Assembly: GCF_002902685.1 (NCBI RefSeq)
Contig: NZ_PPRN01000014.1
Coordinates: forward strand, 1-37,363
Reading direction: 5' to 3'
DNA from: Staphylococcus pettenkoferi
GTDB taxonomy: Bacteria; Bacillota; Bacilli; Staphylococcales; Staphylococcaceae
DNA: 37,363 nucleotides
The position numbers were made by a program, and so were the translations under genes. Each line of letters begins with the position of its first letter. Position 1 is the stretch's first letter. Positions 19,239 to 28,537 of the stretch are shown here, one piece after another. The notes beneath the pieces are model-generated. The model saw only the letters and a program-made list of their open reading frames with translations, had not been told where the DNA came from and searched no databases.

Positions 19239-19576
19239 GGGTTACATTGAAGGTAAGTATCGCAGAATAGGTTAAATTTATTCTGAAGAATTACCTGATA
19301 ATCATGGGAGTAAGACGTGAAAATGATAATTTTCTGTCTTACTCCCACATTTTTATATCTCAAACGGGTATGAAGTATAATATTGAATTATATTTACAGC
19401 ACGTTTAGCGACGACAAACCCTCACTAGTATAGTCGAGTTAATATCTATGTTCAGATGAGGTGTGTTATGATTATCAAGGTAGAACGACGTTTCACGTTG
19501 ATTAAGATGATGACGTGAAGTGAAGTTGAAATAGTAATGTATGCAAGATTTAAGACATTAAGGTACGGTGAACCAC
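19239..19576 (+). other. Intergenic region alsT to the AI-2E-family gene
   Basis: The first half holds the alsT terminator. In the second half I see no convincing gene. A 16-codon frame starting at 19468 after GAGGTG and a small inverted repeat TTCACGT (19492-19498) / ACGTGAA (19513-19519) are present, but neither is strong evidence. Confidence 0.4.
19315..19362 (+). terminator. alsT terminator, member of a staphylococcal palindrome family
   Basis: Perfect 12-bp stem TGGGAGTAAGAC (19315-19326) / GTCTTACTCCCA (19346-19357), then CATTTTTAT. The arm GGGAG-TAAGAC and loop resemble the GGGAGTGGGACAGAAATG-type palindromes scattered between staphylococcal genes, and the copy at 23760-23804. Confidence 0.85.
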
Positions 19577-20827
19577 ATGGAAAAAGAAACTCATAAACAA
19601 CATACGCAAAAGTCAACGTCACAATCAAAGAAACTCCGACTCTCATTTCCTGAAACACGCTTTATGAAGTTTTTAGGCGGTAAGGATATTATATTTGGTT
19701 TAATCTTGCTCATTTTACTCGGTATCGTTATTTTTATTTTTGACCAAATCTCATATATCTTTAAACCGTTTATCATTATTTTTAATACAATTGTCGCACC
19801 AATTATTATTTCATTAATACTGTTCTATTTATTAAATCCGATTGTAAACTTCATGGAGCGTTATCATATTTCACGATTATGGGGCGTTGTGATCATCTTT
19901 CTTGTGATTACTGGATTAATAACCTTAGCAGTGAATTTATTAATTCCTGTTATTTCTGATCAAATTAAGAGTATGGCGAATAGCTTTCCGCATTATGTCG
20001 ATCGCGTGAATGCGTTTATTGACAAGTTCTCGAATTATGCGATTATCTCTACTTTTTATGATCAGATTCAAGGTAATTTAGATAAGTTTGCTAATAAATT
20101 ACCGACGCTCGCTTCAGATTATACAGATGGCTTAGGTTCTAAACTGAAGAACTTTGCGCAAACGTTAGTCAATGTCGGAATCGTCATCGCGACGACGCCA
20201 TTCGTGCTCTTCTTTATGTTGAAAGACGGGCATCGCTTTAAAGAATTTACAACTGGAATTGTACCACCTAAGTTCAGGAAGGACTTTCATGATTTATTAG
20301 AGAAGATGAGCTTACAAGTAGGTTCATACATTCAAGGACAGATGATTGTGTCTTTATGTATCGGTATTCTACTCTACATTGGTTATCTCATCATTGGCTT
20401 AGACTACGCATTAATATTAGCTGCAATAGCTGCAGTGACGAGTGTTGTTCCATACATTGGACCTACCATTGCAATTTCTCCAGCTATCATTATTGCTATT
20501 ATTACATCGCCAATCATGCTGTTGAAATTAATTGTCGTATGGACGCTGGCTCATTTCTTTGAAGGTCACTTTATTTCACCAAATATTATGGGTAAGACAC
20601 TCAAGATTCATCCCTTAACGATCATCTTCATCTTACTCTGTGGTGGTCACATCCTCGGACCAGTGGGTATCATTCTCGGTATCCCCGGTTATGCGATATT
20701 AAAAGTACTCGTATCCCATCTCTATCTATTGTTTAAACGCCGTTATAATAAATACTACGGCGAAGATGCTGGTGAGTATGACTTTAATAGTGAGGAGAAG
20801 GAACTTTCTAGACAAGTTAAACGCTAA
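19577..20827 (+). CDS. AI-2E family permease (PerM/YueF type)
   Basis: Polytopic membrane protein of about 416 residues. A charged, Lys-rich N-terminal tail (about 1-30) precedes paired helices, then a soluble-looking middle (about 120-210) and a C-terminal helix cluster. The family glycine/proline motifs VVPYIGPTIAISPA and HILGPVGIILGIPGYA are present. The family was named for autoinducer-2 export, but several members act as sodium/proton antiporters or have unknown substrates, so no substrate is assigned. An upstream GTG at 19568 is a possible alternative start; the ATG at 19577 is preferred for spacing from AAGG. It has its own terminator. Confidence 0.85.
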   Translation: MEKETHKQHTQKSTSQSKKLRLSFPETRFMKFLGGKDIIFGLILLILLGIVIFIFDQISYIFKPFIIIFNTIVAPIIISLILFYLLNPIVNFMERYHISRLWGVVIIFLVITGLITLAVNLLIPVISDQIKSMANSFPHYVDRVNAFIDKFSNYAIISTFYDQIQGNLDKFANKLPTLASDYTDGLGSKLKNFAQTLVNVGIVIATTPFVLFFMLKDGHRFKEFTTGIVPPKFRKDFHDLLEKMSLQVGSYIQGQMIVSLCIGILLYIGYLIIGLDYALILAAIAAVTSVVPYIGPTIAISPAIIIAIITSPIMLLKLIVVWTLAHFFEGHFISPNIMGKTLKIHPLTIIFILLCGGHILGPVGIILGIPGYAILKVLVSHLYLLFKRRYNKYYGEDAGEYDFNSEEKELSRQVKR

Positions 20828-20868
20828 GTTTAGCGATGGATAAAGAATAAAGTAAATAACTATGTCAT

Positions 20869-20917
20869 GGGCGTTACGTAGGATGTGTGGAGACGCATGC
20901 TTGCGTAACGTCTTTTT
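20869..20917 (+). terminator. Terminator of the AI-2E-family gene
   Basis: GGCGTTACG (20869-20877) / CGTAACGTC (20903-20911), 9 bp with one G-U. A nested ATGTGT/ACGCAT hairpin lies inside, and six T follow. Confidence 0.85.
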
Positions 20918-21149
20918 TGCGGAAATGATACTATGACTATTTGTGAATTTCCCAAATCCTCTCATCCTACTTTACTGTTTAAAACTATTTATGGCGTACA
21001 ATACTTACCGCAGTATGTCATACAATTCTATACAAAGTGAGTATTTTTTAAGAAATTATAACTATCTTATCTTTTGTGTATCATCTTCAGCTACAATATG
21101 CTATATTCTTCATATCTTACTAATTAGACATTAAGAATTGAGGATGACT

Positions 21150-23616
21150 ATGGCACAAGCTTCAAAACAACGTAAAAACAAACTATTTTCTATTCTTAAA
21201 TTTTGTTTCGCTTTAATCTTATTTATCATAGTAATTTATTCGTTATATAACGAGTTAAAGCATATTGATCCTAAAGACGTCATATTAACTTTTAGTAAGA
21301 CGGATCGCATGAGCTTAATCACACTCTTCTTCAGTGGTGGGGCTGCTGTAATCTTACTATCACTGTATGATATCGCTTTAACTAAGATTCTGAAGTTAAA
21401 GATTTCGATTTGGCGTACATTGCGTGTAGGTTATATCATCAATGCCTTTAACGCTTTGATTGGCTTTGGTGGGTTTATTGGAGCAAGCGCACGTTTTCTC
21501 GTTTATAAGCAATATACTACGCGTTACAAGGAACTCATACATACTATTTCAATCATTCTCTTATCGATGTTGACCGGTTTGAGCTTACTATCGATACTTG
21601 TCGTATGCCACGTCTTTAATGTTTCGCATGTATTTACTCCATTTCCGTGGATTCATTGGCTATTGTATCTTGTCGCTTTATTTTTACCGATCTTTGTCAT
21701 CGTGACTATTATTAAGCCGGTGCAAGGTAATAATAAGTTTGCAGGCATTTATTGTACAATCATTTCGAGTCTCGAATGGATGGCCGCTTCTGGCGTTTTA
21801 TTCATGGCTATGAAAGTGGTTAATATTGACACGCACTATTCTACTTATATGGGAATATTCATCATCGCATCACTTTCTGGCTTAATCAGTTTTATTCCAG
21901 GAGGACTAGGTGCATTTGATCTCGTAATGCTTCTCGGTCTTAAAGCGATTGGTGTAGAAGAAGATAAAATCGTGTTAGCATTGTTGCTTTATCGTTTCGC
22001 ATATTATTTCTTCCCAGTGCTCGTCGCTTTGATTCTCTCAATCTTCGAGTTTGGTGGATCGGCGAAGAGATATCTTGAAGAATCGGAGCGCTTGATGCCA
22101 GCGCGTGAAATTACGGCCTTTCTCATGTCGTTCCAGAAAGATGTGAAGCAACGTATTCCTGCTCTATCTATGAGTTTATTGCTGATCTTTACATCTATCT
22201 TCTTCTTCATTAATAACGTCAATATCATCGATGACGGTTTATACAGTAAAGATCACTCTTTCTATTATATTCTCGTAGCGATTCATACGACCGCTTGTTT
22301 ATTGATTTTGCTCAATATTTTAGGGGTCTTTGCTTTGTCTAAAAGGGCTATTTTATTTGAAATTGTCTCTATTATTTTGATTATTGGCGTGACATTTTGG
22401 ACGTATGCATCTTATATTACACTGCTATGGTTGATCGTTATTTTAATTTTACTCATCGTTCTTTATCGTAGCGCTTTAGTATTGAAGCGACCATTACGTG
22501 TCGGTAAATTAATTGGAAGTATCATCGTCAGTGGACTCGCGCTTTATCTTAATCACGTATGGATTGCGCACTTCTTCTATACGTTAGATATGTATCATAT
22601 TGAGGCAAATACGTCGTTGCTCAGATATTATTTCTGGATTACGCTCTTCTTTGTCATTATAATCGTGGGCGCGATTGTGTGGTATTTTGAACGCAAGACA
22701 ACTTTACCTCATGATCAGGAATCATTATCTCAATGTGAAGCGATTATCGATCAGTATGGCGGCCATTATCTCAGCCACTTAATTTACAGTGGTGACAAAG
22801 ATTTTTATCTATCCGAAGCTGAAGATGCGTTTATCATGTACAAGCAGAAACACAATGCTTATATCGTGCTCGGTGATCCTATAGGAAATCCACAGAGCTA
22901 TTATGCGATGCTTGAGCAGTTCTATAAGCACGCGCACTATCTTGGATATGATGTGATATTCTATCAAGTCACCGATCGCTATTTATCGCTTTATCACAGC
23001 TTTGGCAATCAGTTCTTTAAACTCGGTGAAGAGGCAATTATTGATTTAACGCAGTTCACGATGTCAGGTAAAAAGAATCGGGGTCTGCGTGCAACGATGA
23101 ATAAGTTTAAAGATTTGAATATGACTTTTGAAGTGGTAGAACCACCGTTTGATACTGAGTTCGTTAAAGCACTACGACATATTAGTGATGAGTGGTTAGA
23201 TGGTAGAAAGGAAATGGCGTTCTCAGTAGGTTCGTTTGATGAATTCTATTTATCTCAAGCACCTATTGCGGTGATTAGAAATGCGGAAGAGGAAATCATC
23301 GCGTTCTGCAATTTAATGCCGACGTATTACGAAGATACTTTATCCGTCGATCTCATTCGTTGGGGTTCTGAGACCGATTTACCATTAATGGACGTGCTAT
23401 ATTTAAACATTTTGCTTTGGGCGCAAAAACAAGGATACCGACACTTTAATATGGGGATGGCGACGCTCTCCAATGTTGGACAAGCATCGTTTGCTTTTAC
23501 AGGTGAGAAGATTGCGGGACGTGTATTCGAACACTTTAATGGTTTATATCGTTTATCGTAAACATAATTCTTTATGGTTAAGCATGATTCGAGTAGTTAG
23601 AGCAATACGTAAGTAG
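21150..23616 (+). pseudogene. mprF: mprF, C-terminal end lost by an internal deletion and frameshift
   Basis: MprF makes lysyl-phosphatidylglycerol and flips it to the outer leaflet, giving resistance to cationic peptides and daptomycin. The N-terminal flippase helices (about 1-500) and most of the soluble synthase domain are intact (GGHYLSHLIYSGDKDF, VLGDPIG, FNMGMATLSNVGQ). The frame ends at 23561 after EHFNGLYRLS, 803 residues. From 23551 the next frame reads VYRKHNSLWLSMIRVVRAIRK and stops at 23616; this matches the normal MprF C-terminus. The segment that should lie between (in S. aureus it includes the conserved KYNPNWEPRF) is missing. Restoring 62 bases gives 842 residues; S. aureus MprF has 840. 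The start at 21150 follows GAGG by 6 bases. Confidence 0.85.
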
Positions 23617-23713
23617 TAAAAAGAGGTTATGATGTTAAATGTGGGGCGACCCATTTAGTGGGAATTTGATAGCTATTAAAGATATTAACTGTTGCTTTGC
23701 GCAGTAGCTGTCT

Positions 23714-23745
23714 GTATTTGAGATAGCTGACGCTGTCTCAAATAC
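23714..23745. repeat. Strong intergenic palindrome
   Basis: 14-bp stem GTATTTGAGATAGC (23714-23727) / GCTGTCTCAAATAC (23732-23745) with one G-U pair and a 4-base loop. It has no T-run, so it is not a simple terminator. It looks like part of a composite staphylococcal intergenic repeat together with the next element. Confidence 0.55.
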
Positions 23746-23759
23746 GAGTCAGCCTTGCA

Positions 23760-23804
23760 GGGGTGAGACGACGAAATCAAATAGATTTCTGTCTCACTCC
23801 CTTT
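23760..23804. repeat. Staphylococcal GACGACGAAAT-type palindromic repeat, probable terminator
   Basis: GGGGTGAGAC (23760-23769) / GTCTCACTCC (23791-23800) plus inner GAAATC/GATTTC, then CCTTTT. The pattern GGGTGAGACGACGAAAT...ATTTCTGTCTCACTCCC is like the GGGGTGGGACGACGAAAT...TTTCTGTCCCACTCCC elements I recall as repeated many times between S. aureus genes. It lies between the convergent mprF and msrA genes. Confidence 0.65.
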
Positions 23805-23811
23805 TAGCAAT

Positions 23812-24330
23812 TTAGTTGTTCTTATGAGCTTGTTTATAAGCTTCTCTTTCGGCGTGCTGTTGTGCATAACGCTCAGGATTCTTTTTATAAAACATCTGGT
23901 GAGACTCATCCGCTTCATAAAATTCTGATGCAGGAAGTAATTTCGTAGCAATCGCTTTATCACTGTCTATAGTGTGAGCCATGTCTTGTAGAAATTGCTC
24001 TGCAAGTTGTTGTTGATGTTCATCAATGTAAAAGATAGCAGTGCGATACTGTGAACCTCGGTCTTGATACTGTCCTTCAGCATCAGTTGGATCAATAACT
24101 GAGAAGAAGATGGATAGCAGTTTCTCGTAGGAGAAGCGGTTAGCATCGTAAATAATCTTTACTGTTTCCATATGACCGGTATGCCCGCGTTTAATTTCTT
24201 GATAGGTAGGATTCTCGACATGTCCACCCATATATCCTGATACGACTTGTTCAATGCCATCGTGTGTGTCAAAGGGCTGTACCATGCACCAGAAACACCC
24301 TCCAGCAAAATATGCTTTTTGTAAGTTCAT
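23812..24330 (-). CDS. msrA: Peptide methionine sulfoxide reductase MsrA
   Basis: Reduces the S-epimer of methionine sulfoxide in proteins. The catalytic motif GCFWC (residues 11-15, nucleophile C12) is in place, followed by [26 protein letters not shown] and [17 protein letters not shown], both characteristic. The 172 residues are full length. GGAG lies 10 bases ahead of the ATG. There is no msrB next to it. It faces mprF tail to tail, and the palindromic repeats lie between them. Confidence 0.95.
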   Translation of the reverse strand: MNLQKAYFAGGCFWCMVQPFDTHDGIEQVVSGYMGGHVENPTYQEIKRGHTGHMETVKIIYDANRFSYEKLLSIFFSVIDPTDAEGQYQDRGSQYRTAIFYIDEHQQQLAEQFLQDMAHTIDSDKAIATKLLPASEFYEADESHQMFYKKNPERYAQQHAEREAYKQAHKNN

Positions 24331-24467
24331 ACTTATGTCACTCCATTCTCAGTCCTTAGCTGTATTTATTAAGAAATCACTTGATTTTTAATCTCTTTTT
24401 ATATAACTTAAATATGTGATAATTATAATATATTGATTCGTAATTTTGAAGATATAAGGTTGGTAAT

Positions 24468-25460
24468 ATGGACGAACACAAAAGAAATAATGAAGAACTT
24501 AGACGCAGTAGTGATCAACAAAGACAATCGCTACATCGTAAAAAGAAGAAGAAAAAACTAAGAAAGTTACCATTTATCATACTTGCGCTCGTGATTATTC
24601 TTGCAGCGTTTGTAGGATATGCCATTCACGGTTATAATTCCGGAATTAACTATGCAAAGAAACAGGGTAAATCTCTGAAGATGCATAAATTTAATGGTGC
24701 AGTTAAAAATGATGGTAAAGCTACAATTATGATTCTTGGTGCCGATAAGGAGCAAGGTGGTATTTCAAGAACGGACTCTATCATGATTGCGCAATATGAC
24801 TACATTCATAAGAAAATGAAAATTATGTCTGTGATGCGTGATATTTATGCTGATATTCCTGGCAACGGTCAGCACAAGATTAACTCCGCGTATTCTATCG
24901 GTGGACCTGAGTTGCTACGTCAGTCATTGAAGAAAAATCTCGATATTGATCCAGAATATTATGCGATACTTGATTTCACCGGCTTTGAGAAAATGATTGA
25001 TGAATTACAACCGAATGGTGTGCCTATTGATGTTGAAAAGGATATGTCTAAAAATATCGGTGTTTCCTTGAAAAAAGGGCATCATCGTCTTAATGGTAAA
25101 GAATTACTCGGTTATGCACGTTTCCGTCATGATGAGGAAGGTGACTTCGGTCGTGTACGTCGTCAACAACAAGTGATGCAAGCGTTGAAGAAAGAGTTAG
25201 TAACGCCAAGTACATTATTCAAGTTACCTAAAGTGGCTGGTATCCTACGTGGTTATTTAAATACGAATATGTCTGATAGTACATTGATTAAGACAGGTAC
25301 TAACTTTGGTGTACGTGGTGATCACAATGTGAAGACATTAACGTTACCAGTCAAAGGAAGTTATTCTGATCTGCAAACGCCAGAGGATGGTAGTGCATTG
25401 AAGATTGATAAAGAGAAAAACAAAGAAGAAGCGAGAAAGTTCTTAGAAGATAATAAATAG
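24468..25460 (+). CDS. msrR: LytR-CpsA-Psr family protein MsrR
   Basis: LCP-family enzyme that attaches wall teichoic acid or other glycopolymers to peptidoglycan. It is a type II membrane protein: a basic N-terminus with a KKKKKK run, a membrane helix at about 34-53, and an extracytoplasmic LCP domain. Conserved pieces are [34 protein letters not shown] and the arginine-rich [19 protein letters not shown] that binds the pyrophosphate lipid. The 330 residues match S. aureus MsrR (about 327), which also lies after msrA. A near-perfect terminator follows. Confidence 0.92.
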   Translation: MDEHKRNNEELRRSSDQQRQSLHRKKKKKKLRKLPFIILALVIILAAFVGYAIHGYNSGINYAKKQGKSLKMHKFNGAVKNDGKATIMILGADKEQGGISRTDSIMIAQYDYIHKKMKIMSVMRDIYADIPGNGQHKINSAYSIGGPELLRQSLKKNLDIDPEYYAILDFTGFEKMIDELQPNGVPIDVEKDMSKNIGVSLKKGHHRLNGKELLGYARFRHDEEGDFGRVRRQQQVMQALKKELVTPSTLFKLPKVAGILRGYLNTNMSDSTLIKTGTNFGVRGDHNVKTLTLPVKGSYSDLQTPEDGSALKIDKEKNKEEARKFLEDNK

Positions 25461-25484
25461 AATAGACGCGTTTCAACTCAAAGT

Positions 25485-25524
25485 AAGCCCGTAGATGATC
25501 GTTAAGAGCATCTACGGGCTTTTT
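25485..25524 (+). terminator. msrR terminator
   Basis: Perfect 13-bp stem AAGCCCGTAGATG (25485-25497) / CATCTACGGGCTT (25509-25521) running into a T-run. Confidence 0.92.
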
Positions 25525-25560
25525 ATACTCTCTTAATGTGCGACTTTAGAGTAAGAGTAG

Positions 25561-25599
25561 TAGATCGTTTAATCGACAGTATTTACTGACGACGATCTA
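25561..25599 (-). terminator. Possible hairpin at the end of the tautomerase gene
   Basis: TAGATCGT (25561-25568) / ACGATCTA (25592-25599) with a nested CAGTA/TACTG pairing, directly after the tautomerase stop on the reverse strand. There is no clear T-run. Confidence 0.35.
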
Positions 25600-25600
25600 T

Positions 25601-25786
25601 TTATTCATCTGATTTTCTAACACCAGCAACGCCATAATGTTCTTTCTTCATTTCTTCAATGATGACATGGATGGCTTCTCTATTTGCGCCTGTAGATTTC
25701 TCTACTGCATTCGTAACTTCTGTGACTAAGTCTTTAAGTTGTTCGTCTGAACGTCCCTCGATAAGCTTCACATTGATAATTGGCAT
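25601..25786 (-). CDS. 4-oxalocrotonate tautomerase-family protein
   Basis: Small cytoplasmic tautomerase of 61 residues including Met. After Met removal the catalytic Pro1 leads PIINVKLIEGRSDEQ, with the family arginine (R11), and the C-terminal half reads HVIIEEMKKEHYGVAGVRKSD. The start at 25786 is chosen over upstream codons because Pro must follow Met and AGGAG lies 10 bases ahead. A reverse-strand TATAAT (25819-25824) may be its -10. The true substrate in staphylococci is unknown; the xylH label often used comes from an aromatic-degradation pathway absent here. Confidence 0.93.
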   Translation of the reverse strand: MPIINVKLIEGRSDEQLKDLVTEVTNAVEKSTGANREAIHVIIEEMKKEHYGVAGVRKSDE

Positions 25787-25850
25787 AGCTTTCAACTCCT
25801 TTATTCTTTGTTGTTTCTATTATAGCACGCGAGTAGCTGAAAAAATAAAT

Positions 25851-25864
25851 AGAACAAATGTTCT
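25851..25864 (+). promoter_or_regulatory. LexA box 1 of the umuC-like gene
   Basis: AGAACAAATGTTCT has perfect GAAC-N4-GTTC arms. It lies upstream of the -35 at 25873 and also just upstream of the divergent tautomerase promoter region. Confidence 0.75.
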
Positions 25865-25872
25865 CTAATGTC

Positions 25873-25901
25873 TTGATTAGGAACACGTGTTCGTATATAA
25901 T
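25873..25901 (+). promoter_or_regulatory. umuC-like promoter
   Basis: TTGATT (25873-25878), 17-base spacer, TATAAT (25896-25901). The second LexA box fills the spacer. Confidence 0.75.
25880..25893 (+). promoter_or_regulatory. LexA box 2 of the umuC-like gene
   Basis: GGAACACGTGTTCG: perfect GAAC-ACGT-GTTC palindrome placed between -35 and -10, the classic repressing position. Its centre is 29 bp from that of box 1. Confidence 0.85.
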
Positions 25902-25924
25902 AGAATTATTCTGAGGAGGGCAGA

Positions 25925-27190
25925 ATGATGTACGATTATAATCTTTTAGAGGATAGAGATATACTATGTATTGATCAGAAGAGCTTTTTTGCGAGTGTAG
26001 CGTGTATTCAAAAAGGGTTAGACCCTATGAAAGTAAAGTTAGCTGTAGTAGCAGACACGAAAAGACAAGGTTCAGTAGTATTAGCGGCGACACCAGAGTT
26101 GAAGAAATTAGGAATTAAGACAGGATCTAGATTATTTGAAATACCGCATCGTAACGATATCTACATTATCAATCCTAGTATGCGTAAATACTTGGAAGTT
26201 TCTTTAGCGATTTCAAAGATTGCATTAAGATATGTGCCTCCAGAAGATTTACATCAATATAGTATCGATGAATTCTTCATGGATGTAACGGACAGTTATT
26301 ACCGTTTCAATAGTACAGTTCAGTCATTCTGTGAGAGATTGATGAAAGAGATTAAAGAAGAAACGCAAATTCACTGCACGATAGGTATAGGTTCAAATAT
26401 ATTATTAAGCAAGATTGCGATGGATGTAGAGGCGAAACACAATCCTAGTAAGATTGCCGAGTGGCGTTATCATGATATTCCAGAGAAACTTTGGCCAATC
26501 AAACCACTTAGCGAATTCTGGGGAATCAGTAGACGCACAGAAGCAAAGTTAAATAAACGAGGCATCTTTACGATAGGTGATCTAGCGCGTTATCCATACC
26601 GTTATTTGAAGAGAGATTTAGGTGTTATAGGGGTGGATTTACATTTACATGCCAATGGTATTGATCATAGCAAAGTACGAGAGAAGTATAGAGTTACTAA
26701 CCCATCTATTTGTAAAAGTCAAATTTTAATGCGAGATTATCGTCTCGAAGAAGCAAAGGTTGTTATGAGAGAGTTGATTGAAGATGTAGCAAGCCGTATT
26801 CGAAATAGAAAGCAACTGGCTCGTACAATTCACTTTTCATTTGGTTATAGTGATGGTGGCGGCGTGCATAAACAGTACACGCTAGATGATCCAACTAATT
26901 TGGAGAAAGATATATATAATGTGGTCAATCATTTTGCGAATCAATTATGCGATCCGACTGAGTTATATCGTACACTCAGTGTGTCGTTAACCCAGTTTGT
27001 GAACGAAAGTGAAAGGCAGTTGAGTTTATTTATCGATGAATACGAGAGAAGAAGAAATGAACGTTTAGCGAAGACGATTGATTTCTTACATCAAAAGTAT
27101 GGAAAGGGCATCGTCTCAAAAGCTGTGTCTTATACTGAAGCGGGAACGAAGCACGGTCGTTTAGGATTGATGGCAGGACACAAGATGTAG
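25925..27190 (+). CDS. SOS-induced Y-family DNA polymerase (UmuC/UvrX/YqjW type)
   Basis: Error-prone translesion polymerase. Catalytic acidic residues are D17 in CIDQKSFFASV and D115-E116 in YSIDEFFMD. The thumb has a helix-hairpin-helix (WGISRRTEAKLNKRGIFTIGDLARY). The sequence QLSLF at 365-369 is a textbook beta-clamp-binding motif. At 421 residues it is of the Gram-positive UvrX/YqjW length; no umuD partner is adjacent. ATG at 25925 or 25928 may be used after GAGGAGG; spacing (8 bases) slightly favours the second. Two LexA boxes make it clearly SOS-controlled. Neighbours are unrelated genes. Confidence 0.93.
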   Translation: MMYDYNLLEDRDILCIDQKSFFASVACIQKGLDPMKVKLAVVADTKRQGSVVLAATPELKKLGIKTGSRLFEIPHRNDIYIINPSMRKYLEVSLAISKIALRYVPPEDLHQYSIDEFFMDVTDSYYRFNSTVQSFCERLMKEIKEETQIHCTIGIGSNILLSKIAMDVEAKHNPSKIAEWRYHDIPEKLWPIKPLSEFWGISRRTEAKLNKRGIFTIGDLARYPYRYLKRDLGVIGVDLHLHANGIDHSKVREKYRVTNPSICKSQILMRDYRLEEAKVVMRELIEDVASRIRNRKQLARTIHFSFGYSDGGGVHKQYTLDDPTNLEKDIYNVVNHFANQLCDPTELYRTLSVSLTQFVNESERQLSLFIDEYERRRNERLAKTIDFLHQKYGKGIVSKAVSYTEAGTKHGRLGLMAGHKM

Positions 27191-27230
27191 TTGTAGAGTT
27201 AAAGTTTGAAGGAAGATAAGAATTAAAAAG

Positions 27231-27270
27231 TGGAGAGGACGCCACCACTGCACTTAGAGGCTCCTCTCCA
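27231..27270. terminator. Hairpin between convergent umuC-like gene and tyrA
   Basis: TGGAGAGGA (27231-27239) / TCCTCTCCA (27262-27270) with an inner GCC/GGC pairing. The T-run (CTTTTTAA) is on the reverse strand, so it ends tyrA best and may serve both genes. Confidence 0.75.
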
Positions 27271-27343
27271 ATCAGATAGTTAATACTTTAAGCAATATAT
27301 AGTACTCATCCGACTGTTTCGGTGGAATGAGAAAACAATTCCT

Positions 27344-28435
27344 TTATGGAAGGTAAGTGTCAAAATCTTGCAAAGCAACTTTAGCGCGTTCCCGATCATT
27401 CGGCATCTTAAAAGTTAAACATAGCGCACCCATAATATCTTCTCGAACTTCTAAAATTCTAAGGTTACTGATAGAAATATTATGTAAACTGAGAATATGA
27501 GTTACTTTACTAATCATTCCAGATTCATCAGGGATATCAACATAAAGATCGTAACCGAGATTTAATGCACCACGAGTTTGAGCTGGAAGATGATCTCTAT
27601 ATGCCTTTGCTTCTTGAAAGAAGTTATATACTTCTTTAGGGTTATTATTTTTAATCAACTGAATGACATCATTGATTTGTGTCTGCCAATCGTGCAAGAT
27701 GTCGAGAATATGTTGATTATTTGCTTCAACGATATCACGCCACATTTCTGGGCTGCTACTAGCGATGCGTGTTAAATCTCGGAAACCACCTGCTGCGAGT
27801 TCTTTGATTAAATGAGAAGTTGAGCTATGGTTTTCGTTTAGATGAACTAAACTTGACGCTATGATGTGCGGAACATGACTAACCACAGCTGTAATGTAAT
27901 CGTGCTCTTCGGCAGTCGATGAGATTATCTTTGCACGAGTAAATCTCAATAAATGTTCGATATATTGATGTGCTGAGCGATTCTCAGGCAGATGGTGGAT
28001 GAGTACGAAGTATGCATTTTCGAACAAATGTTTTTTCGAATTGATTACACCTGTTTTATGACTACCAGCCATTGGATGTCCGCCCACGAGATGGATATTT
28101 GCTTCGAGTAATCTACTTTCGTGTGCCATGATACTTGATTTAGTACTTCCAGTATCAGTCACTATCAAAGAAGGTCGAGTATTGTATTGTGGCAACTCAC
28201 GTAAATATTGCATTGTTTGTTGTACAGGAGTGGCATAAATAATAATATCTGCTTGTTCTACGGCCTCAGCATAGTTGGTGACCATCTTATCGATGATACC
28301 TATAGATTGTGCTTTACGTAATTGTTCTTGATCCGCATCATAAGCTGAAATGATGAGATCTTCATGATAGTAGTGGAGATTGCTTGCTAAGCTACCTCCG
28401 ATTAAACCTAGACCTACAAACAAAATTTGAGTCAT
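27344..28435 (-). CDS. tyrA: Prephenate dehydrogenase TyrA with C-terminal ACT domain
   Basis: Oxidatively decarboxylates prephenate to 4-hydroxyphenylpyruvate for tyrosine synthesis, using NAD. The Rossmann motif GLGLIGG is at residues 8-14. [22 protein letters not shown] and the [15 protein letters not shown] segment form the prephenate site. An ACT regulatory domain fills about 290-363 ([20 protein letters not shown]). The start at 28435 is chosen because GAGGAG lies 9 bases ahead and the length becomes 363, as in S. aureus. It is intact, unlike its neighbours in aromatic synthesis (trpE, trpB). Confidence 0.95.
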   Translation of the reverse strand: MTQILFVGLGLIGGSLASNLHYYHEDLIISAYDADQEQLRKAQSIGIIDKMVTNYAEAVEQADIIIYATPVQQTMQYLRELPQYNTRPSLIVTDTGSTKSSIMAHESRLLEANIHLVGGHPMAGSHKTGVINSKKHLFENAYFVLIHHLPENRSAHQYIEHLLRFTRAKIISSTAEEHDYITAVVSHVPHIIASSLVHLNENHSSTSHLIKELAAGGFRDLTRIASSSPEMWRDIVEANNQHILDILHDWQTQINDVIQLIKNNNPKEVYNFFQEAKAYRDHLPAQTRGALNLGYDLYVDIPDESGMISKVTHILSLHNISISNLRILEVREDIMGALCLTFKMPNDRERAKVALQDFDTYLP

Positions 28436-28537
28436 AACGAGCACTCCTCTATCAAAAGATTCAGAATAGTATTATTGTATAAGAAGAGGTTACAATTAGC
28501 AATAAGAATCGCAAAGTAACGAAAGGGGATTTTAACT

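Noticed and set aside
19468-19518. 16-codon frame (MIIKVERRFTLIKMMT) after GAGGTG, upstream of the AI-2E-family gene
   Set aside because: It has a fair ribosome binding site and overlaps a small hairpin, but no promoter or terminator context. Frames of this size are common by chance.
20356-20562. 68-codon Cys/His/Tyr-rich forward frame
   Set aside because: It is an out-of-frame reading of AI-2E-family membrane helices; the composition comes from the frame shift.
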